Of a stretch of DNA of 64,000 bases, positions 15,342 to 24,164 are shown one piece after another. Under the pieces are notes generated by a model, which worked only from the letters and a program-made list of their open reading frames with translations, searched no databases and was not told where the DNA came from. The stretch spans positions 1 through 64,000 of the forward strand of contig CALHAI010000004.1 of the NCBI GenBank assembly GCA_937934295.1. Reading direction: 5' to 3'. The stretch comes from an uncultured Blastocatellia bacterium (GTDB lineage Bacteria > Acidobacteriota > Blastocatellia > HR10). The translations under genes and the position numbers were made by a program. How positions within the stretch are numbered: position 1 is the stretch's first letter; every line of letters starts with the position of its first letter.

Positions 15342-17868
15342 CGAAGACCTCCCAGGCGATCTCTCCAGGCAGGGGGCGGAACCCCTTCGCCTTGGCCTCC
15401 TCGCTCAACCTCCCGCCGCGCGTCATGCCGATCAGCTCCAGCACCGTCGGCACGAATGAGAGGCTCTCATACGGACGTGTGACGCGATATCCGCGCTTGA
15501 GGCCCGTTTGCCGTCCCCCCCACATCATCCATGTCGCCTGCGTCGCCGTGCGATAGAAGCTCCCGTGATTGCCGCCCGGGTTGAAGTCCCGAATGTTGAA
15601 GTTCCAATACATGTTCGCGTGAAGCAGCAGATCCGGTTCCACATTCCGCCGCCGTCGCTCGAAGAAGCGAAGCAGCAGTGAGGCTTCGGGCGCCGCCGCC
15701 TCCTCTTGACGGTTCGCGAAGGCGATGCGCTCCGCCGCGCGGAGCCTCTCCACATACCCCTCCGAGAGGAACGTCCGCCAGGGCTTCCCCAACAGCTCAT
15801 ACAGCCCGACGATCGCGATGGCATATCGCGTGCCGTGCGCCGCGGCGATCCATTCGCGCTCGGAGTGAAATGCCTCAAGCCATGCCCGACGATCGCCCGA
15901 AACGCTCAAGCCCTCGTCTTCCCACAGCGCGAGCGGAAATCCCGGGTGCCACTCCCGCAGCTCAAAGGTGATCGTGCCGTCGGCCGACTGTCGCAGGCGA
16001 GCGATCGGGACGTAACGAAGAAGCCACTGATCCGGATCGGAAGGCGCAGGTTTGGCGAGGATGAGCGCTTGCCGTTCTTCGCCTCCGTAGAGCCAGACCG
16101 CATCGTACCCGGTGTCCAAGGGCGTCCCCTGCAGCGCCGAGCGAATCTCCGCATAGGGGATGCGCAGCGCGATGAAATCCACCGGATACGGCGAAACCTG
16201 TGGCTGGACGTTGTTGAGCACGCGATGCTCTTTCAGGAGCCGCACGTAGTCGAATCGGCGGAACGTCGCCGCTTCATCCAAGTGCCCATCCGGGCGCACC
16301 TGGATCGTCCCGTCTTTCAGCCCCACGACATAGTTCTGCAACTGATAGACCGAGTTCCGCGCGCCGAACGTCCGCGGGCGAATGAGGTCCTCAATGCGCA
16401 CGGCGCGCGGATCGAAACTCTCCGGGTGCAGGGCGAGCAGATTCGTGAGCATCCGCAAATAGGCTTCGTACTCGGCTCGATATTCGGCCAGATTCCTCAT
16501 CTGCACCTGCAGCTCCTTCTTCAGCTCTTCCTGCTCCGACGAGAGAGCCGAGAACGTCTCCCGCAGACGCCGGAGCCAGACGTCCAGCGCCCACAGCTCT
16601 TCGCGGAGTTCTCGACATTCGCGCTCCCAGTGCGCGCGATTTCGGGCGAGGACCTCGAAGAAGAAGGCCCGCAGCGCGCGCGCCTCGCGCTCCGGACGAT
16701 GCCGCTTCAGCTCCTGCAGCACCAGATGCAGAAGGTTCAGATCCGAATTCCGAAAGTGCAGCATCGCCCGCTCATTCCCATCGTAGTCGATGAAGAGTGT
16801 CGGATAGTGCGCCTGCTTCTTCAGGTAGAGCGATTCGCGGCTCGGATTGACGAAGCCTTGAGCCAGGAAGTTCATGCTGCGAAATTGGAAATCGTGCCAA
16901 TTCGCCCGCTTGGTCAGGACGTGATGCCCACCCCAATCGGCGCGCGTGAAGTAATTCACCAGGTTGAAGCCCTGGCTGTAGACGTCCGGGCGCGTCGTGA
17001 CGCCGTGATCGGAGATGAGGATGAGGAGCGTCTCCTCCGCATATGGTCCTTCGCCAATGGCCGTGTAAAGGCGTCCGACGGTTCGATCCACCTGTTGGAG
17101 CAGCTCTCGGATCAGCTCCCCATCGTTATTCGTGTGCACGAAGTGATCGAAGAGCGTGTAGAAGGCGCTCAGGTAGAGGAAGCGGGGGTCCTTCAGGTTC
17201 GCCAGAAGATGCTCTTCATTGGCCAGGTCGAAGGCTTCGTGAGAATCCGGCCCGCTGAGCCATCGCGCCAGTAATTCCTCGGCGGAGCGAGAGGGGAATC
17301 GCGCCCGCAGCGCGCGCGCCAGAGCAGTCCAGCTCGTCCCACGCCGGATCAATTCGAGCCCGATTCGCTTCTGGTCCGCCTCGTAGAGGTCTTCCAAAAG
17401 CGGCGCTCCGCGTTCGTCGAGCACCTCCACCGCTCGCGCGTGCCGACGTCGGCCGCGCAGCAGTTCGTATTGGATGAGGACGTTGTTCAGGTAGTCCTCC
17501 AGCCGCCCGGTCGCCCGATCCCATTCCACATTCGAGAGGAGCGGCTGCGGACGTCCAGTCGCGAGCATGGCCCACGAGGGCCCAGAGAGTGATTGCCCGC
17601 GCGTGTAGAAGTTCTCGAAGACGACGCCCTCCTCGTAGAAGAGGCGTCGGATCCAGGGGAGAGAACTCTTGCCCGTTTGGGGATTTCGCTGCTCGACATA
17701 TCTCCGAATGAGTTCGAACGGGAGCCCATCGAACCGCAGCACAACGATACGCCGCACGGGCTTCGCGCGATCGAAAGGCTCAGCGGCTCGAACCCAGGGC
17801 GCACCCCCGATCCCTTCGAGCACGAGGGTCAAGAGGGCGAGGCCGACCAATCGGCGAAGACGCAACAT
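15319..17868 (-). CDS. Secreted alkaline-phosphatase-superfamily enzyme (phosphodiesterase-like)
   Basis: 849 residues from ATG 17868, chosen over the upstream extension because it opens a clear signal peptide (MLRLRRLVGLALLTLVL...WVRAAE). Superfamily landmarks: metal ligand Asp47 in VVLRFDGLPF, a nucleophile-type loop SGPSWAMLATGRP, ISDHG with the Asp-His metal pair, and a C-terminal GGNHGS followed by PTVLELIG. These match type I phosphodiesterase/nucleotide pyrophosphatase and sulfatase-like proteins of the periplasm. A coiled-coil-like insertion (around residues 390-460) and long linkers make it larger than most members. It is second in a three-gene operon and overlaps the permease gene downstream. 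The substrate is not evident. Confidence 0.78.
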   Translation of the reverse strand: MLRLRRLVGLALLTLVLEGIGGAPWVRAAEPFDRAKPVRRIVVLRFDGLPFELIRRYVEQRNPQTGKSSLPWIRRLFYEEGVVFENFYTRGQSLSGPSWAMLATGRPQPLLSNVEWDRATGRLEDYLNNVLIQYELLRGRRRHARAVEVLDERGAPLLEDLYEADQKRIGLELIRRGTSWTALARALRARFPSRSAEELLARWLSGPDSHEAFDLANEEHLLANLKDPRFLYLSAFYTLFDHFVHTNNDGELIRELLQQVDRTVGRLYTAIGEGPYAEETLLILISDHGVTTRPDVYSQGFNLVNYFTRADWGGHHVLTKRANWHDFQFRSMNFLAQGFVNPSRESLYLKKQAHYPTLFIDYDGNERAMLHFRNSDLNLLHLVLQELKRHRPEREARALRAFFFEVLARNRAHWERECRELREELWALDVWLRRLRETFSALSSEQEELKKELQVQMRNLAEYRAEYEAYLRMLTNLLALHPESFDPRAVRIEDLIRPRTFGARNSVYQLQNYVVGLKDGTIQVRPDGHLDEAATFRRFDYVRLLKEHRVLNNVQPQVSPYPVDFIALRIPYAEIRSALQGTPLDTGYDAVWLYGGEERQALILAKPAPSDPDQWLLRYVPIARLRQSADGTITFELREWHPGFPLALWEDEGLSVSGDRRAWLEAFHSEREWIAAAHGTRYAIAIVGLYELLGKPWRTFLSEGYVERLRAAERIAFANRQEEAAAPEASLLLRFFERRRRNVEPDLLLHANMYWNFNIRDFNPGGNHGSFYRTATQATWMMWGGRQTGLKRGYRVTRPYESLSFVPTVLELIGMTRGGRLSEEAKAKGFRPLPGEIAWEVFDERSLAR

Positions 17869-17875
17869 GGTCCGG

Positions 17876-19888
17876 CTACGGCTCTCTGGAGGGCGGTTCA
17901 AATCCGCTTGAGCGCATGCGAGTGGCTCCGTCAGATGGAGAGGCGAGACGTTCTCGCGTCGCTCTCTGGCGGGTGAGCAACTCGCGCAAGGCCGGGTTCG
18001 CTTCCACCTCGCGTTCGAGGGCGAGCCGGACGCGTTGCGCCTTCTCGCTCCGGATCTCGGTGAGCACGCGGAGACAGTGCCACCGAAACTCCGTATTCTG
18101 CGAGCGAAGGAACAGCGCCTTGAGCACTCCGACGACCTCCGGTCCGGCCAGCTCCGCATGCGCCCGGAGGAACTCGAGCGAGGCGCGCAACTCGGCGAGA
18201 TCATGCTCCTCATCCACGCGAATGGCGTGTCGCACGGCCATTTCAAGCCGCGCGCGATGAAAGGCCATTCGCCGCATAAGATCCGCCCGCGCCTGCAACT
18301 CCGGGGTCAGCTCCTCTCGATGGGTGTACAGCCCCAGCGTCACCACATGCGCCAGCGTGAAGACCGCGCGCGCTACAGGCCCATGACGCAACCGCCGGTA
18401 CTCCCGCTGCCGATCCCGCTCCAGACGACGTCCGAGCCGCCCTTCGATCGCCGCGCGCACTAACGCTTCATGCTGCCGCGTCGCAATCACCGATTGATAC
18501 CGAAACGAGTTCTCTAAGACCGAGGCACGCGCCTTCTCGGCCTCGCGCGCGAGCGCCGCTTTCAACGGTGGGTCCAATTGGTCGTCCGCAAGCAGCAACG
18601 CGCTCAATTCCGCATGGGCCTTCAAGCGGCTCGGTTGATTCACGTCTATCCCCTTCTTCCGCGTCACGTAGTTCAAGAGCGAGCGGATGAGGAGATAGTT
18701 CAGATCGCCGTAGGGCGAGAGATTCAGCAGGTACCGCGCCGAATCCGCCAGCACTTTCCCTGATGCATCGCGCGCTTTGACGTGCCCCGCGCTCCGAAAG
18801 TCAACGAGCAGGATCGGGATCTTCGGGAAGTCGAGGCCGTAAAGGGCCAGCGGGATCAGTTCCACCGCGCGCGCCTCCGGATGATCGGGCGTCACGCGCC
18901 GATTCTCCGCGTCCACATGGATCGTCTTCGTGTACCCCGACCAGCGCTGCAGCCGCTCGTCCGTCCATGGACTCTTGATGTTGAGGAAGCGCTTGTTGAA
19001 GGCGCGCCGGTTGAAGCCCTCCCGAAGCGCGTCTCGCGATACCCACAGCAGCGCGTGCGACGGCGGTTCGCCCGGCAACCCGAGCGGCTCGAAGATCAGT
19101 CCTTCTTCCTCGGCGCGCTGTCGGAGGAAATCCCAGTTCACGGCCCGCTGCTCGCGACTCTTCCGCTCTTGCCGCAGCGCCAATTCGGCGAGCGTCGGCT
19201 CCCGCAAAAAGGCGCTGAGCACACTTTGCTGCGAGAGATGCGCCTTGATCCGCGCGATCTCGCTCTCGGTCAGGACGGAGCGCTCGGTCTTCTCGGCGAG
19301 GGAGAGAATCGCCAGGGCCTTGGCGATCTGCGCCTCGCGGTATTCCTGCAGGTTCCTTTGCCTGGTGCGCGGCAGAACGCGAAAGGTCCAACCCCGCGAG
19401 TCGAGCACGGCATTTTGGACGAAGAGACGCGAGGCCTTCCCCCACACAGGGCGTTTCAGATCGGCCAGGTCCACGGCAATCGGCGGAGGCGAATCGGCCT
19501 CCCGACGTGTCGTCACCTGATGATAGAGAAAAGGAATCGCCGTGACAATTCGTTGCTTGAGCGTCGGCGGCGCATACGTGTAGATCCACACGTAGCGAAG
19601 CAGGTCGTTCTCCCGATCCGCGTCCCCGAACGTATCGCGCAAGACCGAAAGGATCGGGACCGGCGCCGGATGCTCCGGCGAATGGGCGAAGAGCGTGATC
19701 AATTCGGCGCCGCCGTCAAGCGAAAGACGCGTCTCCGTAATCCGCGTCTCCGGAGCAGAGCGCGCGCGCTCGACCTCCGCACATCGGCTTTGAGGAGGAT
19801 GTGCCAACGCCGCGTGAGCAACACCAAGGAGCAAACCCCCGAGGACTCCCATGCGCCCGACTCGTCGTATCCTCATCAGCACCCCCAC
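17876..19888 (-). CDS. Secreted protein of unknown function
   Basis: 670 residues from GTG 19888; ATG 19876 (MRIRRVGRMGV...) is an equally good start. A signal peptide ends near AHAALA. The rest is a large soluble protein, mixed in the first two thirds and strongly helical with Arg/Glu/Ala-rich segments in the last 200 residues, which look like HEAT-type or armadillo-like helices (FLRAHAELAGPEVVGVLKAL). No catalytic motif is recognised. It leads the operon containing the alkaline-phosphatase-like enzyme (7-nt gap) and an FtsX permease, so the three probably work together in the periplasm or envelope. Confidence 0.75.
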   Translation of the reverse strand: MGVLMRIRRVGRMGVLGGLLLGVAHAALAHPPQSRCAEVERARSAPETRITETRLSLDGGAELITLFAHSPEHPAPVPILSVLRDTFGDADRENDLLRYVWIYTYAPPTLKQRIVTAIPFLYHQVTTRREADSPPPIAVDLADLKRPVWGKASRLFVQNAVLDSRGWTFRVLPRTRQRNLQEYREAQIAKALAILSLAEKTERSVLTESEIARIKAHLSQQSVLSAFLREPTLAELALRQERKSREQRAVNWDFLRQRAEEEGLIFEPLGLPGEPPSHALLWVSRDALREGFNRRAFNKRFLNIKSPWTDERLQRWSGYTKTIHVDAENRRVTPDHPEARAVELIPLALYGLDFPKIPILLVDFRSAGHVKARDASGKVLADSARYLLNLSPYGDLNYLLIRSLLNYVTRKKGIDVNQPSRLKAHAELSALLLADDQLDPPLKAALAREAEKARASVLENSFRYQSVIATRQHEALVRAAIEGRLGRRLERDRQREYRRLRHGPVARAVFTLAHVVTLGLYTHREELTPELQARADLMRRMAFHRARLEMAVRHAIRVDEEHDLAELRASLEFLRAHAELAGPEVVGVLKALFLRSQNTEFRWHCLRVLTEIRSEKAQRVRLALEREVEANPALRELLTRQRATRERLASPSDGATRMRSSGFEPPSREP

Positions 19889-20001
19889 CGCTTCGCATCT
19901 GGATGTTCAATTTTAGCCGTTCCGAAAAGCGCGCGTCAATTTGCGCGCCTTTTTCGATATGCGGCTCCCGGGGCGAAGCCTTCTTCGCCCGCACGCGCTT
20001 G

Positions 20002-20010
20002 TGCTATACT
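20002..20010 (+). promoter_or_regulatory. Extended -10 promoter for tRNA-Leu
   Basis: TGC TATACT (20002-20010) is an extended -10 about 70 nt before the tRNA. No good -35 is seen at 17 nt. Confidence 0.45.
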
Positions 20011-20082
20011 CGGCACGACGCCGCTCACCGCTTGAGAGGTAGGCGGCAAAAGCGGCGTTGCCTCCGCCTGTCGTCTTTCCTG

Positions 20083-20169
20083 GCCGGGGTGGCGGAACGG
20101 GTAGACGCTGGGGACTTAAAATCCCCTGCCCGAAAGGGCGTGCGGGTTCGAGTCCCGCCCCCGGCACCA
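20083..20169 (+). tRNA. tRNA-Leu, anticodon TAA
   Basis: 87 nt including encoded CCA. Acceptor stem GCCGGGG (20083-20089) pairs with CCCCGGC (20159-20165), discriminator A, CCA 20167-20169. The anticodon stem GGGGA/TCCCC encloses the loop CTTAAAA, giving anticodon TAA (20117-20119). The variable arm is long (GCCCGAAAGGGC), as expected for a class II tRNA, and the T arm GCGGG-TTCGAGT-CCCGC is complete. It reads UUA, a rare codon in this GC-rich genome. Confidence 0.95.
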
Positions 20170-20375
20170 TCCTAAGGTATGCCGCACAGCGCGTGAGCCC
20201 CCTAAATGCGAGCGTGCGATCCGGCATCAAGCTTGAGCACGGATGAACCCCCGTTTGAGGCCAAACCCAGAGTGTCTCGCCTCGAACCCGGCGCCTCCCG
20301 AATCGGCCCAGACGGAGCCCTGCCCCTTTTCGGTCGCCTACGCGAGCGGGTCACTCTCTGTTTGGCAATTTTTGC

Positions 20376-20404
20376 TTGACATTGTCGCATGTTTCTGCTA
20401 ATCT
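20376..20404 (+). promoter_or_regulatory. Promoter of the beta-helix gene
   Basis: Consensus TTGACA (20376-20381), 17-nt spacer, TAATCT (20399-20404) with an extended TGC immediately before it. Transcription would start near 20411, leaving a leader of about 128 nt. The stretch 20170-20375 holds nothing else I can identify. Confidence 0.6.
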
Positions 20405-20438
20405 TGGGGCTGACCGCAGGCGTGGAGGAGGTGAAGGG

Positions 20439-20499
20439 ATGTGGAGTGCGGCATCCCGAAACGATGTGAAGAGGGCCTCCTCACCCTAAGGAGGTGAGG
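20439..20499 (+). promoter_or_regulatory. Leader with 16-codon ORF and alternative hairpins
   Basis: A strong GGAGGAGGTG precedes ATG 20439, opening a 16-codon frame (MWSAASRND..., stop TAA 20487-20489). Its end overlaps two mutually exclusive hairpins: CCTCCT/AGGAGG (20476-20481/20489-20494) and CCTCACC/GGTGAGG (20479-20485/20493-20499). The main gene has its own ribosome site further on (20523-20530). A translation-dependent switch is possible, but no U tract is present. Confidence 0.35.
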
Positions 20500-20538
20500 G
20501 CAAGTGGAATCTTGTCTGAAGGAAGGAGGGTAGAGCTT

Positions 20539-21774
20539 ATGACACAGCGGCGAATCCTGAAGACAGCCTTTGTAATGGGCCTGGTTGGGCTTTTGCTTCT
20601 GCCTGCTTTGGTCTATACGCAGGTCACCGGTCGGGTATTGAATCCGAGACTGCGGCAGTCGTATACGAGCCTGTCGGCTGCTGTGGCGGCGGCTTCGGAT
20701 AATGACTCGTTGCTGGTGAGCGGGACGTTGAGCGGATCGAATGCGACTCTCGATGCCACCGACACTCCACCGGATGGGTTGAAGATCCTAGCGGGGCGTG
20801 GCCTTCGGGGGACGCTGCAGGTCTCGTCCTGTCCGGCGAGCGGGGCGATACTGGATGTGAGCGGTCGCCAGGGGGCGCTCACGATCATGGGGCTGAAGCT
20901 CGTGGTGCCCAATGGGTGCGCTGGCGTTTTTTCGTCCGCTAACGGCAATCCGCTCACGGTGCGAAACCTGCTCATCCAGAGGGCGACAGCAGCGGCGAAT
21001 ATTTGGGGTATTCAGTTTGATGACGAATTCGGCGGGCCGTTCCTCATCCAAGGGAATACCATTCCGAGTGCTGGCTCCGGTGGTTTTGCTGTTGCTATTT
21101 GGGTTGATGGTGATGGCACAAACGCGATCGATGCGACCGTGAGAGGGAATCGTGTGGGGAGCGCAGGTCAGCCGACCCTTACGGGGATTGCTATTACCGA
21201 CGCTCCTCTGGGGAGCGTGCTCATAGAGCGGAACATCGTGGATGGGGGGAACAATGCCAATAGCGGGATTGGAATTGGCATGGTGGGTAGCGACACCGTG
21301 ACCGTTCAACGGAATACGGTTCGGAACTTCAATGCTGGATTGGGGATTTGGATTCAAGAGTCCACGAACGTTGCTGTTCTCCGAAACGCCATCACGAACA
21401 ATTTCATCGGGGTGGTGGTGAATGACAACGCGAGCGCGGGCGAAACCGCCGATACCGTCGTGATCAATCTCAACAACATCACGAGCACGGTCACAGGCGC
21501 AACGGGTGTGGTGTTCATCCGAGACCCGGCTGCTACTGCTCCTCTGGATGCGACGCAGAATTGGTGGGGGGCATCCAGCGGGCCACGCGACGTCAATGGT
21601 GACCCCGGTTGTCCTGAGGGTTCAGGGCCGACTTGTGCGCCGGGTGCTCCTCCTGGGACGGGCCTGCCTGTAAATGCAGGGGCGGGGTCCGGCGCCCCTG
21701 ATTGCGGCACATCGCCTGGGCTCGTGATGACCTGCCCATTCCGGACGTCGCCAGTGAGTCCAGCGGGAGCGTGA
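20539..21774 (+). CDS. Secreted right-handed parallel beta-helix protein
   Basis: 411 residues from ATG 20539, selected because AAGGAGGG (20523-20530) lies 8 nt upstream and because it opens a proper signal peptide (MTQRRILKTAFVMGLVGLLLLPALVYTQ). The mature protein has repeated short turns of the form IxxNxI, VxxNxVxN and NxIxGV (for instance VTVQRNTVRNF and VAVLRNAITNN), the ladder pattern of pectate-lyase-like or NosD-like beta-helices. The C-terminus has QNWWGASSGP, also common in these families, then a Gly/Pro-rich tail. No catalytic residues can be assigned. It is likely an extracellular polysaccharide-binding, polysaccharide-cleaving or adhesive protein. It has its own promoter and terminator. 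Confidence 0.8.
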   Translation: MTQRRILKTAFVMGLVGLLLLPALVYTQVTGRVLNPRLRQSYTSLSAAVAAASDNDSLLVSGTLSGSNATLDATDTPPDGLKILAGRGLRGTLQVSSCPASGAILDVSGRQGALTIMGLKLVVPNGCAGVFSSANGNPLTVRNLLIQRATAAANIWGIQFDDEFGGPFLIQGNTIPSAGSGGFAVAIWVDGDGTNAIDATVRGNRVGSAGQPTLTGIAITDAPLGSVLIERNIVDGGNNANSGIGIGMVGSDTVTVQRNTVRNFNAGLGIWIQESTNVAVLRNAITNNFIGVVVNDNASAGETADTVVINLNNITSTVTGATGVVFIRDPAATAPLDATQNWWGASSGPRDVNGDPGCPEGSGPTCAPGAPPGTGLPVNAGAGSGAPDCGTSPGLVMTCPFRTSPVSPAGA

Positions 21775-21791
21775 GGAGTTTTTCAGATGAT

Positions 21792-21814
21792 CGGAGGTCA
21801 TGGGCCTCCGTTTT
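21792..21814 (+). terminator. Rho-independent terminator after the beta-helix gene
   Basis: CGGAGG (21792-21797), 7-nt loop, CCTCCG (21805-21810), then TTTT (21811-21814). Confidence 0.65.
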
Positions 21815-21838
21815 GATCAACGTTGAGGAGGAGGGATT

Positions 21839-22081
21839 ATGAAGAAGCTGCTGATGGCTGCTGTGGGGTTAGGCCTTCCGATGATGCTCGGGGGCGTGGC
21901 AGTGATGGTTCCTGGGATCATCTTCCTTCTGGCCGGATTCTTCCTGACGTTTCTGGGGCCGTTTCTGTTGATTGATGCCATCTTGGGCTTGGCGGCGATG
22001 ATGTCGGTTGTGTTGTTCGGCATCGCGCTGGGGCACAGTGCGACGACGAGCTTGTTGCAAGGTTTGTTCGTCGGATTATGA
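21839..22081 (+). CDS. Small hydrophobic membrane protein
   Basis: 80 residues from ATG 21839 with GAGGAGGAGGG upstream. Almost wholly hydrophobic and glycine-rich: two strong membrane segments (about residues 5-28 and 30-58) and a weaker third. No charged loop, lipobox or known motif. It sits between two intrinsic terminators and has no clear promoter of its own, so it is probably expressed by read-through from the beta-helix unit. Function unknown. Confidence 0.6.
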   Translation: MKKLLMAAVGLGLPMMLGGVAVMVPGIIFLLAGFFLTFLGPFLLIDAILGLAAMMSVVLFGIALGHSATTSLLQGLFVGL

Positions 22082-22099
22082 ACGTCCGCTCCGGGGGCG

Positions 22100-22127
22100 G
22101 GGGGAGGAGTTTGGCTCCTCCCCCTTT
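22100..22127 (+). terminator. Rho-independent terminator
   Basis: Perfect 10-bp stem GGGGGAGGAG (22100-22109)/CTCCTCCCCC (22115-22124), 5-nt loop TTTGG, followed by TTT. The remaining 210 bp up to 22341 contain no gene I can support. Confidence 0.7.
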
Positions 22128-22340
22128 CCTCTGGAATCGCGGCGTAGAGCGAGTGCGTGGAGGCCGCCTGAGGGCCAGATCCAACTGGCGCATGTGTGGA
22201 AGGGGTGAATTCGACCCTAGGTCGGTGCCCTCTATGAACTCCCGCATGTGAATCCCCGAAGGGCTTCCTGAAACAGGCAGTGAGTCTCAGCTGGGCTTGC
22301 TGCGCTCGCCGCGGGTGAGCCTCGGTGTGGCCGTCTGGGA

Positions 22341-23453
22341 TCAGGGTGAAGGGCGGGCGGAGCGAGCTTGTGCCTGCCGATAAAGGGTGACGTTGGCCTG
22401 ATGTTCGGCAAAAGTTCGGGCGAATCGGTGCGCGCCATCTTGACGTGTGCCGTCTACGACGAAGTAGAGATAGTCGGTCTGAGCCGGATAGAGAGCAGCT
22501 CGCAGTGATTCGCGTCCGGGCGAGGCGATAGGGCCAGGTGGCAGGCCCGGATAGAGATACGTGTTGTAGGGCGAGCGTCGGGCCAGGTCCGAGCGATGGA
22601 TCGTTCGATCGTCCTCGCCATCCAGAAGTGCCGCGTAAAGGACCGTCGGATCGCATTCCAGCCGCATCCCTTGCCGCAACCGATTGTGAAAGACCGAGGA
22701 GATGAGGGGACGTTCTTCGGGGAGCTTCGCTTCTTTCTCGATCAAGGAGGCCAGGGTGACGATCTCTCGCACGGTGAAGCCCAACTGTTGGGCGCGCACG
22801 CGATCCGCTTCGGTGAAGACCTCGCGGAATCGGCGAACCATGCGTGCGATCAGGTCACGCGTCGAGGTGGAGGGCGTATAGGTGTAGGTATCGGGGAAGA
22901 GATAGCCTTCGAGCGAATCGGCTTGAGGGTCGAGATCACGGATGAGGGTCGTGTCCTCGGTGAAGTTCAGGGCGCGTTCGGCATCGCGGATGGGGAGCTG
23001 ACGGAGTAGCGCGGCGATCTCGAAGCGGTTGAGCCCTTCGGGGATGGTGATCTTCTCGGTGACGACCTCACCGCGCTCGAGTCGGCGAATGACTTCGAGC
23101 GGGGAGATGGGGGAGGGGAAGCGATAATCGCCGGCTTTCAGGTGCGCGCCGTGACCGGTGAGGGTCAGGTACGCGAGGACGGGGAGGGGATGCGCGAGGA
23201 GGCCGTGCTCCTGAAGCGTGCGCACGATGCGGCGGGCATTGGTTCCCGGCGCGATGGTGATCACGCGCGAAGCGGCGGCGTGTTCTTGTGGCGTCACGAG
23301 CGTGAGGAGGGCGGCGCCGAGCATTCCGAGGGCGAGGAAGAGGGCGAGCCCGAGCGCGCGCCGAGCGCGACGCGCACGGTGTGGGCGCACGAGCTGCCGC
23401 ATCGCCTGGGCGAGGGCGCGCAGCATGTGGCGAAAAGTGGTGAGGCGCATCAT
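22341..23453 (-). CDS. mltG: Endolytic peptidoglycan transglycosylase MltG
   Basis: 370 residues. A basic N-terminus and one membrane helix (about residues 33-53) anchor the protein; the LysM-like and YceG domains lie in the periplasm. The catalytic glutamate is Glu239 in TLASLIEKEA; LEGYLFPDTY, VFHNRLRQGM, SPYNTYLYPGLPPGPI and the terminal YLYFV are also family landmarks. MltG cuts nascent glycan strands and so sets their length. It lies 28 nt downstream of ruvX on the same strand, a pairing seen in many bacteria, and probably uses the ruvX promoter. Confidence 0.95.
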   Translation of the reverse strand: MMRLTTFRHMLRALAQAMRQLVRPHRARRARRALGLALFLALGMLGAALLTLVTPQEHAAASRVITIAPGTNARRIVRTLQEHGLLAHPLPVLAYLTLTGHGAHLKAGDYRFPSPISPLEVIRRLERGEVVTEKITIPEGLNRFEIAALLRQLPIRDAERALNFTEDTTLIRDLDPQADSLEGYLFPDTYTYTPSTSTRDLIARMVRRFREVFTEADRVRAQQLGFTVREIVTLASLIEKEAKLPEERPLISSVFHNRLRQGMRLECDPTVLYAALLDGEDDRTIHRSDLARRSPYNTYLYPGLPPGPIASPGRESLRAALYPAQTDYLYFVVDGTRQDGAHRFARTFAEHQANVTLYRQAQARSARPSP

Positions 23454-23481
23454 CGCTAGCTCTCGGTCAGAACGATGCCGC

Positions 23482-23916
23482 TCAGGGTAGGTCCCACGCG
23501 CGATCGGGCTGCGTGCGCAAGGCTGTGAGGAAATCCTGCAGGATCACACACGCGGCCACCTGCTCCACGCGTTCGGGCGTGGGACGTTCGCCTCGTTCGC
23601 GCAGCAGCGTCTCCGCTTCGACCGAGGTGAGGCGTTCATCCCACAGGGAGACGGGCACGCCCGCGAGCGCGCGAAGGCGGCGGGCCAACTTCTCGGCGCG
23701 TCGGGCGGCCGGGCCGACCGTGCCATCCATGTTGAGCGGCCATCCGACGACGATCCCTTCGGCCTGATGCGCGCGGGCCAGCTCGGCGATGGTGCGCGCG
23801 TCCTGCTCCACACCGCACGCCGTCAACACCAGGAGCGGGCGCACGCTGATCCCCAGCTCATCGCACAACGCCAGCCCAATGCGTCGCGTTCCCGGATCCA
23901 CAGCCAGAATCCGCAT
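23482..23916 (-). CDS. ruvX: RuvX/YqgF pre-16S rRNA nuclease family
   Basis: 144 residues, the usual family length. The RNase-H-like fold is marked by ILAVDPGTRRIGLALCD at the N-terminus (first catalytic Asp), VGWPLNMDGTVGPAARR in the centre and VSLWDERLTSVEAE with its catalytic acids. The protein was named as a putative Holliday junction resolvase and is implicated in 16S rRNA 5' maturation. It is first in the ruvX-mltG unit. Confidence 0.93.
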   Translation of the reverse strand: MRILAVDPGTRRIGLALCDELGISVRPLLVLTACGVEQDARTIAELARAHQAEGIVVGWPLNMDGTVGPAARRAEKLARRLRALAGVPVSLWDERLTSVEAETLLRERGERPTPERVEQVAACVILQDFLTALRTQPDRAWDLP

Positions 23917-23927
23917 AGCTCACCCTC

Positions 23928-23957
23928 AGTATAGAGATGCTCGGGCGGGGGCGTCAA
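23928..23957 (-). promoter_or_regulatory. Promoter of ruvX-mltG
   Basis: On the minus strand TTGACG (23952-23957), 18-nt spacer, TATACT (23928-23933). The -10 ends 11 nt before the ruvX ATG. Confidence 0.6.
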
Positions 23958-24000
23958 ACCCTCCTGTGCGAGCGCCTCGGCGAAGGGGTGCGCTTTCGGC

Positions 24001-24030
24001 TTGACGCGACGGCCCTGTCGGTGCTACATT
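24001..24030 (+). promoter_or_regulatory. Promoter of carD
   Basis: TTGACG (24001-24006), 18-nt spacer, TACATT (24025-24030) preceded by an extended TGC. It points away from the ruvX promoter, leaving a carD leader of about 128 nt with no evident structure. Confidence 0.55.
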
Positions 24031-24164
24031 TAACCCCGCCAGCGATGAGAGGAAGCGCACCGTGAGCGTATGCGACGGGCAGATGAACGAGATCAAGTTT
24101 TTCACACCATGCGGGATCCATTTTATGTCTCACCGCCGATCTTTCTGCCGGTAAGGAGGTAGTC

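Noticed and set aside
15706..17274. 522-codon plus-strand frame
   Set aside because: Antisense of the alkaline-phosphatase-like gene, which has clear catalytic motifs and a signal peptide.
17869..18246. 126-residue N-terminal extension of the alkaline-phosphatase-like protein
   Set aside because: It overlaps the upstream gene out of frame and lacks a signal sequence; ATG 17868 opens a proper one.
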